A DNA stretch of 64,000 nucleotides from contig NZ_CP010979.1 in assembly GCF_000498395.2 (NCBI RefSeq), positions 6,416,001 through 6,480,000 on the forward strand. The letters run 5' to 3'. A model generated the notes under the pieces. It had not been told where the DNA came from and did not search any database. It saw only the letters and a list, made by a program, of their open reading frames with translations. A program made the translations under genes and the position numbers. Of the stretch, positions 8,744 through 16,847 are shown piece after piece (the first letter of the stretch is position 1; every line of letters begins with the position of its first letter). The DNA is from Pseudomonas putida S13.1.2 (GTDB lineage: Bacteria > Pseudomonadota > Gammaproteobacteria > Pseudomonadales > Pseudomonadaceae).

Positions 8744-9538
8744 TTATTTGAACACCTGCTTGAAGAACGCCTGCATATCCGCCCAAGAGCTCTCGTCCGC
8801 AGCCTTGTTGTAGCCAATGTCCGGTCCACCATGTTCGCCATGGCTCAGCCGGTCAGCATCGGGGTTGGTGAAGCCATGCTTGGCCCCAGGGATGTTGACG
8901 AACTGGTAGTTGACCTTGGCGGCGTCCATTTCCGCTTTGAACGCATTGACCTGCTCTTGGGTGACCATGCTGTCTGCGGCGCCGTGCTCGACCAGTACAT
9001 AGGCCTTCACCTTGCCGGCTTGGGCCGGCGTCTGTGTGGCCAGTGCACCGTGGAAGCTCACCACTGCATCGAGCTTGTCCACACCGCGTCGTGCTGCATC
9101 GAGCACCACCTTGCCGCCGAAGCAGTAACCGACGGCACCTAAGCTGCTCTTGTCGGTGTAAGGCTGTAGTTCCAGCAGTTTCAGGCCCGCGTCAAAGCGC
9201 TCGGCGGCAGCCGCCGGGTCTTTCATCGCTTCGGCCATGAACGCTTGGGCATCCTGCGGATGTTCGGTCTGCTTGCCATCGCCATACATGTCGATGGCCA
9301 GCGCACTGTAACCCAAGGCCGCGAGGTCACGGGCGCGGCGCTTGGCATAGTCATTCAGCCCCCACCATTCATGCACCACGACGATGCCCGGACGCTTGCC
9401 TTGGACTGCATCATCATAGGCGTAGTAGCCGATCAAACGCTTGCCGTCGGCGTCCTGGTAGGGAATTTCACGGGTCACTATCGCCGCCTGGGCCAGGGCG
9501 GCGCTGCACATCAGGGTCAGGGCCAGCAGGGCGCGCAT
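8744..9538 (-). CDS. Exported dienelactone hydrolase family protein
   Basis: An alpha/beta hydrolase of the dienelactone hydrolase family, 264 residues. The first ~18 residues form a signal peptide (MRALLALTLMCSAALAQA), so it is predicted to be periplasmic. The family's Cys-Asp-His triad is visible as C139 (GYCFGG), D189 (GAADS) and H221 (KHGF). The physiological substrate is unknown; exported members are not tied to chloroaromatic degradation and no catabolic genes are nearby. It is divergent from oprH, and the intervening 129 bases carry the PhoP-type repeats, so it could share that control. Confidence 0.88.
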   Translation of the reverse strand: MRALLALTLMCSAALAQAAIVTREIPYQDADGKRLIGYYAYDDAVQGKRPGIVVVHEWWGLNDYAKRRARDLAALGYSALAIDMYGDGKQTEHPQDAQAFMAEAMKDPAAAAERFDAGLKLLELQPYTDKSSLGAVGYCFGGKVVLDAARRGVDKLDAVVSFHGALATQTPAQAGKVKAYVLVEHGAADSMVTQEQVNAFKAEMDAAKVNYQFVNIPGAKHGFTNPDADRLSHGEHGGPDIGYNKAADESSWADMQAFFKQVFK

Positions 9539-9568
9539 CTTTACTACTCCTTGTCTTGCAGACAGTTC

Positions 9569-9624
9569 GTTCAGCCGGTGTTCAGCCAGGGTTCAGTCGC
9601 GGTTCAGGGTGCCCTCCTTACTCT
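9569..9624 (+). promoter_or_regulatory. PhoP-type repeat array and promoter of oprH-phoP-phoQ
   Basis: Four exact GTTCAG hexamers start at 9569, 9580, 9591 and 9602, each 11 bp after the last, so all are on one face of the helix. PhoP sites are direct hexamer repeats with this 11-bp period. The last copy ends 11 bases before a candidate -10 (TACTCT, 9619-9624), the known distance for PhoP-activated promoters. The array suggests two tandem PhoP dimer sites and autoregulation of the operon. Confidence 0.75.
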
Positions 9625-9667
9625 AGCTTCCAGACCGAAACAGCGCACCCAACTGGAGTAACCAGCC

Positions 9668-10273
9668 ATGAAAACCTTCAACACCCTGCTTGCCGCCATG
9701 GCCGTCTGTGCCGCTGGCATCACCACTGCCCAGGCCGCCGACGACAACTTCGCCAGCCTCACCTACGGCCAGACCAGCGACAAGGTTCGCAAATCGGGCC
9801 TGCTGCAGCGCAACACCGACCACCTCAACGCCGATGGCATCATCGGCAAGGATGACACCTGGGGTGTACGTGTGGGCAAGATCAACGACCAGGGCCGCTA
9901 CTACATGACCTACGACAACGTCTCGGGTGACCACAGCGGCCTGAAGTTGCGCCAGGAAAACCTGCTGGGCAGCTACGACCTGTTCCTGCCGGTGGGCGAT
10001 ACCACCAAACTGTTCGGCGGGGGCAGCCTGGGCATGACCAAGCTCACCCAGGACTCGCCAGGCGCCAGCCGGGATACCGACTACGGTTATGCCTACGGCC
10101 TGCAGGCCGGTGTGATCCAGGACATTACCGACAAGGCTTCGGTGGAGCTGGGCTATCGTTACCTGCGCACCAATGCCGCGACCGAAGTGGGCGCCCATGG
10201 CGGTCCGAAGGATGGCACCCTGCGCCTGACCAGCAGCGCGCAGACCTATCTGGCAGCAAGCTACAAGTTCTGA
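9668..10273 (+). CDS. oprH: Outer membrane protein H1, small beta-barrel
   Basis: OprH is an eight-stranded outer membrane barrel that binds LPS phosphates and substitutes for Mg2+ when the cation is scarce, stabilising the outer membrane against polycations. The 201-residue protein has a signal peptide (MKTFNTLLAAMAVCAAGITTAQA), alternating strand sequences and a C-terminal aromatic (YLAASYKF) typical of Bam-inserted barrels. It lies first in a cluster with phoP and phoQ, as in P. aeruginosa, behind four GTTCAG repeats. A REP hairpin separates it from phoP. The name rests on this context and on the length match. Confidence 0.88.
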   Translation: MKTFNTLLAAMAVCAAGITTAQAADDNFASLTYGQTSDKVRKSGLLQRNTDHLNADGIIGKDDTWGVRVGKINDQGRYYMTYDNVSGDHSGLKLRQENLLGSYDLFLPVGDTTKLFGGGSLGMTKLTQDSPGASRDTDYGYAYGLQAGVIQDITDKASVELGYRYLRTNAATEVGAHGGPKDGTLRLTSSAQTYLAASYKF

Positions 10274-10290
10274 CCAGCGAGCCGCGTTAT

Positions 10291-10400
10291 CCTGTACCGG
10301 CCCTTTCGCGGCTAAAGCCGCTCCTACAGGTGCTGCACAAGTCTCAGGAATTGTGCGATCCCTGTGGGAGCGGCTTTAGCCGCGAAAGGGCCGGTACAGG
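10291..10400. repeat. Inverted REP pair between oprH and phoP
   Basis: Two 40-base arms with one mismatch begin CCTGTACCGGCC and end GGCCGGTACAGG. The pair lies inside the oprH-phoP-phoQ cluster, ending 22 bases before the phoP start. A hairpin here could protect or partly terminate the oprH message and lower phoPQ expression. Confidence 0.9.
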
Positions 10401-10422
10401 CAATATACACAAGGAGCTGCAC

Positions 10423-11100
10423 ATGAAACTGCTGGTGGTCGAGGACGAAGCCCTGCTTCGCCATCACCTCTACACCCGTCTGGGCGAAAGCGGCCATGTG
10501 GTCGAGGCGGTCGCCAATGCCGAGGAGGCGCTGTACCAGGCCGGGCAGTACCACTTCGACCTGGCCATCATCGACCTGGGCTTGCCCGGTATCAGTGGCC
10601 TGGAACTGATCACGCGCTTGCGCAGCCAGGACAAGACCTTCCCCATTCTCATCCTCACCGCCCGCGGCAACTGGCAGGACAAGGTCGAGGGCCTGGCCGC
10701 CGGTGCCGACGACTATCTGGTCAAACCGTTCCAGTTCGAAGAGCTGGAAGCGCGGCTGAATGCCCTGTTGCGCCGCTCCAGCGGCTTCACCCAGTCGACC
10801 ATCGCCGCAGGCCCCTTGGTACTCGACCTCAACCGCAAGCAGGCCAGCCTCGACGAACAGCCCTTGGCGCTGACCGCCTACGAATACCGCATTCTCGAAT
10901 ACCTCATGCGCCATCATCAGCAGGTGGTGGCCAAGGATCGCCTGATGGAGCAGCTGTACCCGGGCGACGAGGAGCGCGACCCCAATGTCATCGAAGTACT
11001 GGTGGGCCGCCTGCGCCGCAAGCTTGAGGGCGAGCACGGCTTCAAACCCATCGACACCGTACGCGGCCTGGGCTATCTGTTCACCGAGCGCTGCCGATGA
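10423..11100 (+). CDS. phoP: Response regulator PhoP
   Basis: PhoP is the OmpR-family regulator of the low-Mg2+ response, activating LPS modification and oprH itself. At 225 residues it has a receiver domain (acidic pair in VEDE, phospho-acceptor D51 in IIDLGLPG) and a C-terminal winged helix (about 130-222, ending DTVRGLGYLF). The ATG at 10423 follows an AAGGAG at 8 bases and lies just beyond the REP hairpin. Its stop overlaps phoQ by 4 bases (ATGA). The assignment rests on order after oprH, the upstream PhoP-type repeats and the PhoQ-like partner. Confidence 0.93.
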   Translation: MKLLVVEDEALLRHHLYTRLGESGHVVEAVANAEEALYQAGQYHFDLAIIDLGLPGISGLELITRLRSQDKTFPILILTARGNWQDKVEGLAAGADDYLVKPFQFEELEARLNALLRRSSGFTQSTIAAGPLVLDLNRKQASLDEQPLALTAYEYRILEYLMRHHQQVVAKDRLMEQLYPGDEERDPNVIEVLVGRLRRKLEGEHGFKPIDTVRGLGYLFTERCR

Positions 11101-12443
11101 TCCGCTCGCTGCGGGTACGCCTGATGCTGGCCGCCGCAGTACTGGCACTGCTGTTCATGCTGGCGCTGCTGCCGGCCTTGCAGAAGGCCTTCAGCCTGGC
11201 CCTGCAGGAATCGATCGAGCAGCGCCTGGCTTCGGATGTGACCACGCTGATTTCCGCCGCGCGTATCGAGCATGGCCGGCTGCAAATGCCGACATTGCTG
11301 CCGGACGAGCGCTACAACCTGCCCTACACGGGCCTGCTCGGTTATATCTTTGACCGCGATGGCAACCTGGTCTGGCAGTCACGGGCCACCGCCGATCGGC
11401 ACATCAACTACCGCCCGCGCTATGACGGGCGCGGCAACGAATTCGCCCGCATTCACCAGGGCGATGGCGAAGAGTTTTTCGTGTACGACGTCGAGATCAA
11501 GTTGCTGGGGGGGCAAAGTGCTGCCTACAGCATTGTCGCCCTGCAGCCGGTGAGCGAGTACACGGCCACCCTCAATGGCCTGCGCGAGAAGCTCTACCTG
11601 GGCTTCGGTGCTGCCTTGCTGGCGCTGATGGTGCTGCTGTGGGCTGGCCTGACCTGGGGCCTGCGCTCGTTGCGCCGGCTAAGCCACGAGCTGGACGAAG
11701 TGGAGTCGGGGGCGCGCGATGGCCTGAGCGGCGAGCACCCTCGCGAGCTGCTGCGCCTGACCCGCTCGCTCAACCGCCTGTTGCGCAGTGAGCGTGAGCA
11801 GCGTACGCGCTACCGCGACTCACTGGACGACCTGGCGCACAGCCTGAAGACGCCGCTGGCGGTGTTACAAGGCGTGGGCGAAAGCCTGCAGCAGCGCAGC
11901 GGTGAGCGCGAGCAGGCGCGGGTGCTGCAAAGCCAGATCGAGCGCATGAGCCAGCAGATCGACTATCAGCTGCAACGCGCCAGCCTGCGCAAGAGCGGCC
12001 TGGTGCGCCACAGCGTGAGGCTGCGGCCGTTGCTCGACAGCCTGTGCAGCACCTTGGCCAAGGTATACCGGGACAAGCAGGTAAGCGTGGCACTGGAACT
12101 GCCCGATGCGGCACAGGTGCCGATGGAGCAGGGCGCCTTGCTGGAAATGCTCGGCAACCTGCTGGAAAACGCCTACCGCCTGAGCCTGGGCCAGGTGCGG
12201 GTGAGCCTTGAGCAGGCGCCCGGGCAGTTGATCTTGTGTATCGAAGACGATGGGCCAGGGGTGCCGGCCGATCAGCGTGAGCGCATTCTGGAGCGCGGTG
12301 AGCGGCTGGACAGCCAGCACCCCGGGCAGGGGATCGGGCTGGCGGTAGTAAAGGACATTGTCGACAGCTATGACGCCGAGCTCAGCCTGGGGGATTCGCC
12401 CTTGGGCGGGGCTGCGTTCAGGATCACCTTCCACCTCGATTGA
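11097..12443 (+). CDS. phoQ: Sensor histidine kinase PhoQ
   Basis: PhoQ is the inner-membrane sensor of divalent cations and cationic peptides that phosphorylates PhoP. The 448-residue protein has a membrane segment at about 6-28, a ~140-residue periplasmic sensor and a second membrane segment at about 168-190, then HAMP. The HisKA motif contains H248 (LAHSLKTPLAVLQG). The ATPase domain shows NLLENAYR, EDDGPGVP and GQGIGLAVVKDI. The acidic DGDEEFF-type patch that lets enterobacterial PhoQ bind Mg2+ is represented here by QGDGEEFFVYD. A downstream REP pair (12457-12560) probably ends the transcript. Confidence 0.92.
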   Translation: MIRSLRVRLMLAAAVLALLFMLALLPALQKAFSLALQESIEQRLASDVTTLISAARIEHGRLQMPTLLPDERYNLPYTGLLGYIFDRDGNLVWQSRATADRHINYRPRYDGRGNEFARIHQGDGEEFFVYDVEIKLLGGQSAAYSIVALQPVSEYTATLNGLREKLYLGFGAALLALMVLLWAGLTWGLRSLRRLSHELDEVESGARDGLSGEHPRELLRLTRSLNRLLRSEREQRTRYRDSLDDLAHSLKTPLAVLQGVGESLQQRSGEREQARVLQSQIERMSQQIDYQLQRASLRKSGLVRHSVRLRPLLDSLCSTLAKVYRDKQVSVALELPDAAQVPMEQGALLEMLGNLLENAYRLSLGQVRVSLEQAPGQLILCIEDDGPGVPADQRERILERGERLDSQHPGQGIGLAVVKDIVDSYDAELSLGDSPLGGAAFRITFHLD

Positions 12444-12456
12444 TTTACTGGCGTTG

Positions 12457-12560
12457 CCGGCCTCTTCGCGGGTAAACCCGCTCCCACAGGGTCCGCACCG
12501 CTTTCAGACCCTGTGCAGTACCTGTGGGAGCGGGTTTACCCGCGAAGAGGCCAGTTCAGG
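12457..12560. repeat. Inverted REP pair after phoQ
   Basis: Arms CCGGCCTCTTCGCGGGTAAA and TTTACCCGCGAAGAGG pair around CCCGCTCCCACAGG and its complement. It occupies the start of the 411-base phoQ-dctA intergenic region. Confidence 0.9.
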
Positions 12561-12573
12561 CAAAGCGCGATGG

Positions 12574-12626
12574 GCGGATTCCCGCCATCCTCCCTGTACA
12601 AAACCCGCCACCGGGCGGAAATCCGC
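12574..12626 (+). promoter_or_regulatory. Two dyads upstream of dctA, candidate DctD sites
   Basis: GCGGATTCCCGC (12574-12585) and GCGGAAATCCGC (12615-12626) are similar short inverted repeats whose centres are 41 bp apart, about four helical turns. They lie 80-130 bases upstream of a sigma-54 promoter, where an enhancer-binding protein would sit. The second resembles, from memory, the rhizobial DctD site. The assignment is an inference from position and symmetry. Confidence 0.5.
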
Positions 12627-12706
12627 CAGCCTTCCTCAGGCAAATCGCCCTGTCGTTGGGCATTTATCCCTAGCAAATACGGCCCTTGCACCCTTCATGG
12701 GCATTT

Positions 12707-12721
12707 TGGCACCACCCTTGC
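12707..12721 (+). promoter_or_regulatory. Sigma-54 promoter of dctA
   Basis: TGGCAC-N5-TTGC matches the -24/-12 consensus of RpoN promoters exactly. It is about 135 bases before the dctA start. dctA is RpoN- and DctBD-controlled in rhizobia and in P. aeruginosa. Confidence 0.75.
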
Positions 12722-12854
12722 TATTGATCCTGGCAGAGGCCTGCCCAGGCAGCTCGAACACAACGACAAATCCCTCCAAGTGCAGGAGGGTTAGCGATTC
12801 AAGTGCCCCATCACCCTGGGAAGGGTGAACCGGCACACTTGAGGAAAATGAGCC

Positions 12855-14177
12855 ATGACGACACGTCAGCCGCTGTACAAATCCCTGTATGTCCAGGTGA
12901 TCGTTGCCATCACCATCGGCATCCTGCTCGGCCACTACTATCCGGAAACGGGCGTCGCCCTCAAACCCTTGGGTGACGGCTTCGTCAAACTGATCAAGAT
13001 GGTCATTGCCCCGATCATCTTCTGCACCGTGGTCAGCGGCATCGCCGGCATGCAGAGCATGAAGTCGGTCGGCAAGACTGGCGGCTACGCGCTGCTGTAC
13101 TTTGAAATCGTCTCCACCATCGCCCTGATCATCGGCCTCGTCGTCGTCAACGTGGTCAAGCCAGGCGCTGGCATGCACATCGACGTCAGCACCCTGAACG
13201 CCAGCAGCGTGGCTGCCTACGCCGCCGCCGGCGCGCAGCAGACCACCGTCGGCTTCCTGCTCAACGTCATCCCCAACACCGTGGTCGGCGCCTTCGCCAA
13301 CGGCGATATCCTGCAGGTGCTGATGTTCTCCGTGCTGTTCGGCTTCGCCCTGCACCGCCTGGGTAGCTACGGCAAGCCGTTGCTGGACATGATCGACCGC
13401 TTCGCCCATGTCATGTTCAACATCATCAACATGATCATGAAGCTGGCCCCGATCGGTGCTTTCGGTGCCATGGCCTTCACCATCGGCCAGTACGGCGTGG
13501 GTTCGCTGGTGCAACTGGGCTACCTGATGGCGTGCTTCTACATCACCTGCCTGCTGTTCGTGCTGGTGGTGCTGGGCGGTATCTGCCGCGCCCACGGCTT
13601 CAGCGTGCTCAAGCTGATCCGCTACATCCGTGAAGAGCTGCTGATCGTGCTGGGTACTTCCTCCTCGGAATCGGCCCTGCCACGCATGCTGGCCAAGATG
13701 GAGCGCCTGGGCGCGAAGAAGTCGGTGGTGGGCCTGGTCATTCCGACCGGTTACTCGTTCAACCTGGACGGCACCTCGATCTACCTGACCATGGCTGCGG
13801 TGTTCATCGCCCAGGCCACCGATACCACCATGGACATCACCCACCAGATCACCCTGCTGCTGGTGCTGCTGGTGGCGTCCAAAGGTGCTGCCGGCGTGAC
13901 CGGTTCGGGCTTCATCGTGCTGGCCGCCACCCTGTCGGCTGTTGGCCACCTGCCGGTAGCCGGCCTGGCGCTGATCCTCGGCATCGACCGCTTCATGTCC
14001 GAAGCCCGCGCACTGACCAACCTGGTGGGCAACGCCGTTGCCACCGTGGTCGTGGCCAAGTGGGTCAAGGAAATGGACAACGACAAGCTGGCCTCGGAGC
14101 TCGCCTCCGGTGGTGCACCGCTGGTCGATACCCGTCCGACCGATGACCTGGGCGTGGCCGAAGGCCCGGCTCGCTGA
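12855..14177 (+). CDS. dctA: C4-dicarboxylate transport protein DctA
   Basis: DctA imports succinate, fumarate and malate with protons or sodium under aerobic conditions. The 440-residue sequence is a typical DAACS-family (glutamate-transporter fold) carrier, with 8 membrane helices and two re-entrant loops. Signature segments are the Ser-rich TSSSESALPRM loop and GYSFNLDGTSIYLT. The gene stands alone, preceded by a sigma-54 promoter with two upstream dyads and followed by a terminator, so regulation by a DctB/DctD pair encoded elsewhere is likely. The start has a GAGGAAA upstream. Confidence 0.96.
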   Translation: MTTRQPLYKSLYVQVIVAITIGILLGHYYPETGVALKPLGDGFVKLIKMVIAPIIFCTVVSGIAGMQSMKSVGKTGGYALLYFEIVSTIALIIGLVVVNVVKPGAGMHIDVSTLNASSVAAYAAAGAQQTTVGFLLNVIPNTVVGAFANGDILQVLMFSVLFGFALHRLGSYGKPLLDMIDRFAHVMFNIINMIMKLAPIGAFGAMAFTIGQYGVGSLVQLGYLMACFYITCLLFVLVVLGGICRAHGFSVLKLIRYIREELLIVLGTSSSESALPRMLAKMERLGAKKSVVGLVIPTGYSFNLDGTSIYLTMAAVFIAQATDTTMDITHQITLLLVLLVASKGAAGVTGSGFIVLAATLSAVGHLPVAGLALILGIDRFMSEARALTNLVGNAVATVVVAKWVKEMDNDKLASELASGGAPLVDTRPTDDLGVAEGPAR

Positions 14178-14196
14178 TCGCGCGGCTGTAGAACGA

Positions 14197-14224
14197 GAAA
14201 GGCGACCCTAGGGTCGCCTTTTTC
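14197..14224 (+). terminator. Terminator of dctA
   Basis: A perfect stem, AAAGGCGACCC-ta-GGGTCGCCTTT, is followed by Ts 20 bases after the dctA stop. It could also act on the converging trmO transcript. Confidence 0.85.
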
Positions 14225-14251
14225 ATGTGCGCTGTTCGCGTCGGTGCGCGG

Positions 14252-14944
14252 TCAGGCCAGCACCACCTCCAACACCCGGATCACCTCCGGCTGAGGGTAA
14301 TGCCACCTCACCTGTACATCCCAGAACTTCACCCCGTACACCCGCTCGGCCGGCGGTACCTGGTAGGCCGGTCGCGGGTCTTGCGCCAGGCATTGTTCGA
14401 TCAGTTCTACCAGCGGTTCAGCCAGGCGCAGTGCATGCTCGCGGGCCTGGGGCAGGGCGTTGTCGCCCCACTGTACGGCAATCGCGGCGGGCGCTTCGCT
14501 GGCCATCTGGTTGCTGGCGTCTGCAATGCTGTCGGCATACGGCACATAAGGCTTGATGTCCAGTACCGGCGTGCCATCGAGCAGGTCGATCCCGGACAGC
14601 AACAGGCGCCCAGGCTCTACACCCTCAAGGCGTACCACCGACTGGCCGATGCCGTTTGGCCGGTGGGTTGCACGGGTGGCGAACACCCCCATGCTCTTGT
14701 TGCCGCCCAGCCGCGGTGGCCGCACTTTCAGGCGCGGCTTGTCCTCCAGGGCCTGGTGGAACAGGAACAGCAGCCAGACATGGCTGACCTGCTCCAGGCC
14801 TTCGACCGCATCACCCTGGTCGAACGGCGGCAGCAGTTCGAGCACGCCGCGCGCTGCAGGCGCCAGTTGGGGCTGGCGCGGGATGGCGAATTTTTCCTTG
14901 AAGCAGGAGCGGACAATGCCGACCGGGGCAACCGTATGCTGCAT
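14252..14944 (-). CDS. trmO: tRNA (t6A37) N6-methyltransferase TrmO
   Basis: TrmO (older name TsaA/YaeB) methylates N6 of threonylcarbamoyladenosine at position 37 of tRNA-Thr(GGU), using SAM. The 230-residue protein has the family beta-barrel: an N-terminal VGIVRSCFKEKFAIPRQP segment, then HVWLLFLFH and ATRATHRPNGIGQSVVRL, and DIKPYVPYADS later. I chose the ATG at 14944. A GTG six bases upstream, immediately next to the stop of the preceding gene, would add two residues. It probably shares a transcript with the DUF1456 gene. Confidence 0.92.
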   Translation of the reverse strand: MQHTVAPVGIVRSCFKEKFAIPRQPQLAPAARGVLELLPPFDQGDAVEGLEQVSHVWLLFLFHQALEDKPRLKVRPPRLGGNKSMGVFATRATHRPNGIGQSVVRLEGVEPGRLLLSGIDLLDGTPVLDIKPYVPYADSIADASNQMASEAPAAIAVQWGDNALPQAREHALRLAEPLVELIEQCLAQDPRPAYQVPPAERVYGVKFWDVQVRWHYPQPEVIRVLEVVLA

Positions 14945-14950
14945 GGCCAC

Positions 14951-15412
14951 TCAGCCGCGCACGCGCTGGGTCAGGCCTTTGAGGAAGTTGCGCAGCAACT
15001 GGTCGCCGCATGGGCGATAGTTTTCGTGGCCGGCCTTGCGGAACAGCGCGCTGAGTTCAGGCTTGCTGACCGGGAAGTTGACCGACTTGAGGATCGCGTG
15101 CAGGTCGTCTTCCTTGAGTTCGAAGGCCACCCGCAGCTTCTTGAGGATGAGGTTGTTGGTCACTGGCAGCTCGACCGGCTGCGGCGGGCGGCTGTCGTCC
15201 TTGCCGCGGCGGTGGATCACCAGCCCATCGAGGAAGAGCGCCATTACCCGATCAGGGCAACGTACGAAGCCTTCCTCTTCTTCCTTCTTCAGGTAGGTGG
15301 CCAAGACCTGGGGGTGCACTTCGAGGCCGGAAAGGCCGATGATCTCGGCCATCTTGGCGTCGTTCACCTTGAGCATGTAGCGCAGGCTGCGCAGGACGTC
15401 GTTGTGGTTCAT
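14951..15412 (-). CDS. DUF1456 family protein (YehS-like)
   Basis: A 153-residue protein with two tandem copies of the DUF1456 helix-turn-helix-like unit: MNHNDVLRSLRYMLKVNDAKMAEII and NLILKKLRVAFELKEDDLHAILK. The function of the family is not known. I used the ATG at 15412, where the first repeat begins; upstream in-frame sequence does not resemble the family. The gene ends just before trmO and begins 48 bases after the pseudouridine-synthase-like gene, so the three may be cotranscribed. Confidence 0.85.
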   Translation of the reverse strand: MNHNDVLRSLRYMLKVNDAKMAEIIGLSGLEVHPQVLATYLKKEEEEGFVRCPDRVMALFLDGLVIHRRGKDDSRPPQPVELPVTNNLILKKLRVAFELKEDDLHAILKSVNFPVSKPELSALFRKAGHENYRPCGDQLLRNFLKGLTQRVRG

Positions 15413-15459
15413 TGCTGCAGAATCCTGTTCAGGTGCCACGCTTGTGCGTGGCGTGTTGC

Positions 15460-16170
15460 TTAGAAACGTTCGGTAGTCGCCACGTAGCGCCATTGGCCGA
15501 GGGGCAGCTTGCCCATCGACACACCGCCCAGGCGAATGCGGCGCATGCTGACCAGTTCCAGGCGCAGGTACGCGCACAGCTCGGCGATCTGCCCAGGCTG
15601 GGGGTTTTTCACGACCATGCGCAGGTGGGTCTCGTTCTGCCAACTGGCCTTGGCCTTGGGCAGCTCGCGGTCATTGCGCGTGGCACCGCGCGCCAGGCGT
15701 TCCAGCGCCTGAGGTGTGGTCTCGCCGCGCACTTCGACAATGAACTCCTGCTCCAGGCGACGCAGGTCGGCCTCGATCTTGCGGCTTACCCGCCAGTCCT
15801 GGGTGAATACCTGCAGGCCGCTGGCGCCGCGCTCGAGCGGTGCCACGCAGGCCTGGCGGTTAAAGTGCCCATGCAGGGCGCGCACGCCTTCGCGGTGCGC
15901 CTCGCTGAGGTTGTCCATGTTCATGCTGGCACGCGCGCTTTCGCTGTCCACACCGGCCGCTTGGTTGAGCAGCAGGGTGACCGGCTCCAGTGCTTCGACG
16001 CGGGCACCCGGGAGCAGCGCGACGTGCTGGTGTTCGACCTTGAACTGCGGCTGCTCGACTACCACGCCGTCGACCGTGACCCAGCCACCTTCGATATAGA
16101 GCTCGGCATCGCGGCGCGAGCAGCCAAGTTGCTCGATAAGGCGTTTGGACAGGCGGACGGGTTCGGACAT
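15460..16170 (-). CDS. Pseudouridine synthase family protein with altered catalytic motif
   Basis: A 236-residue RsuA/RluF-type protein with an N-terminal S4 RNA-binding domain (about 4-60, VRLSKRLIEQLGCSRRDAELYIEGG) and a pseudouridine synthase-like domain. The usual RLDxxTSGL catalytic motif reads PLERGASGL, with E113 (GAG) in place of the Asp that attacks uridine. Downstream family segments (RKIEADLRRLEQEFIVEVRG, MRRIRLGGVSMGKLPLGQWR) are intact, so the fold should be kept. It may be a non-catalytic RNA-binding relative or an enzyme using Glu. The ATG at 16170 begins MSEPVRL. Confidence 0.8.
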   Translation of the reverse strand: MSEPVRLSKRLIEQLGCSRRDAELYIEGGWVTVDGVVVEQPQFKVEHQHVALLPGARVEALEPVTLLLNQAAGVDSESARASMNMDNLSEAHREGVRALHGHFNRQACVAPLERGASGLQVFTQDWRVSRKIEADLRRLEQEFIVEVRGETTPQALERLARGATRNDRELPKAKASWQNETHLRMVVKNPQPGQIAELCAYLRLELVSMRRIRLGGVSMGKLPLGQWRYVATTERF

Positions 16171-16247
16171 GACGGCAATTCGCAAAGGCAGGGAAAGGCC
16201 AGCATTGTACCTGCCTGAGCGGCGGAGGGGCTGGGAATCTGTGTCAT

Positions 16248-16700
16248 TTACGCCATTTTGCCAAGGCGCATGTGCAGAAGAGGGTAGGGCTGGCCCAGGC
16301 CGTCGGTTTCCGATCGGCCGATGACCTCGAAGCCTTCGTGCAGGTAAAAGCCCAAGGCCTGAGAGTTCTGCTCGTTGACGTCCAGGCGCTCGGCATTCAG
16401 CTCGTCGATCGCATAGTGCAGCAGGCGCTTGCCCACCCCTTTGCCGCGGTACTCAGGTGCAACAAACAGCATGTCCACGCGCCCGTTGGCGACCCCGGCA
16501 AAGCCACAGATGCGTTGCCGGTCCTTGCAGCAGATCAGCATCACTGCGTCGAGGTAGCGGCGCAGCACCTGTTCGCGCAGTAAAACGATGTAGCCCTCTG
16601 GCAGAAAATCGTGAGTGGCACGTACCGAGTCCTCCCAGACCTTTACCAGCTCGCCGTAGTCGCGCAAGTGCGGGGTTTGCAGCGTCAGTAGCGATTGCAT
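16248..16700 (-). CDS. GNAT family N-acetyltransferase, YjaB-like
   Basis: A 150-residue Gcn5-related acetyltransferase. The acetyl-CoA loop is VAPEYRGKGVGKRLLHYA (Q/RxxGxG/A type). It is followed by DVNEQNSQALGFYLHEGFEVIGRSETD and the end GQPYPLLHMRL, a pattern shared with E. coli YjaB. The acceptor substrate is unknown. I chose the ATG at 16700 (MQSLLTLQ), since sequence upstream in frame overlaps the rimO terminator and is not conserved-looking. Confidence 0.87.
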   Translation of the reverse strand: MQSLLTLQTPHLRDYGELVKVWEDSVRATHDFLPEGYIVLLREQVLRRYLDAVMLICCKDRQRICGFAGVANGRVDMLFVAPEYRGKGVGKRLLHYAIDELNAERLDVNEQNSQALGFYLHEGFEVIGRSETDGLGQPYPLLHMRLGKMA

Positions 16701-16777
16701 GCCGGCGGTCCTCCATGGCGATAGGGAAAACATAGCAGGCCAACCACCGGTCGGCGTGTCCGCGTTGCGCGACCCAT

Positions 16778-16834
16778 AAAAAAGCCCCTGCTCCGGACAT
16801 TCCATGCGGGGAATGCCGGGGCAGGGGCTTTTCA
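16778..16834 (-). terminator. Terminator of rimO
   Basis: A stem (AAAAGCCCCTG ... CAGGGGCTTTT, extended by CCGG pairs) with flanking A and T runs lies 14 bases after the rimO stop. It is symmetric and could work on either strand. Confidence 0.8.
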
Positions 16835-16847
16835 TGTTCAAGCCGCT

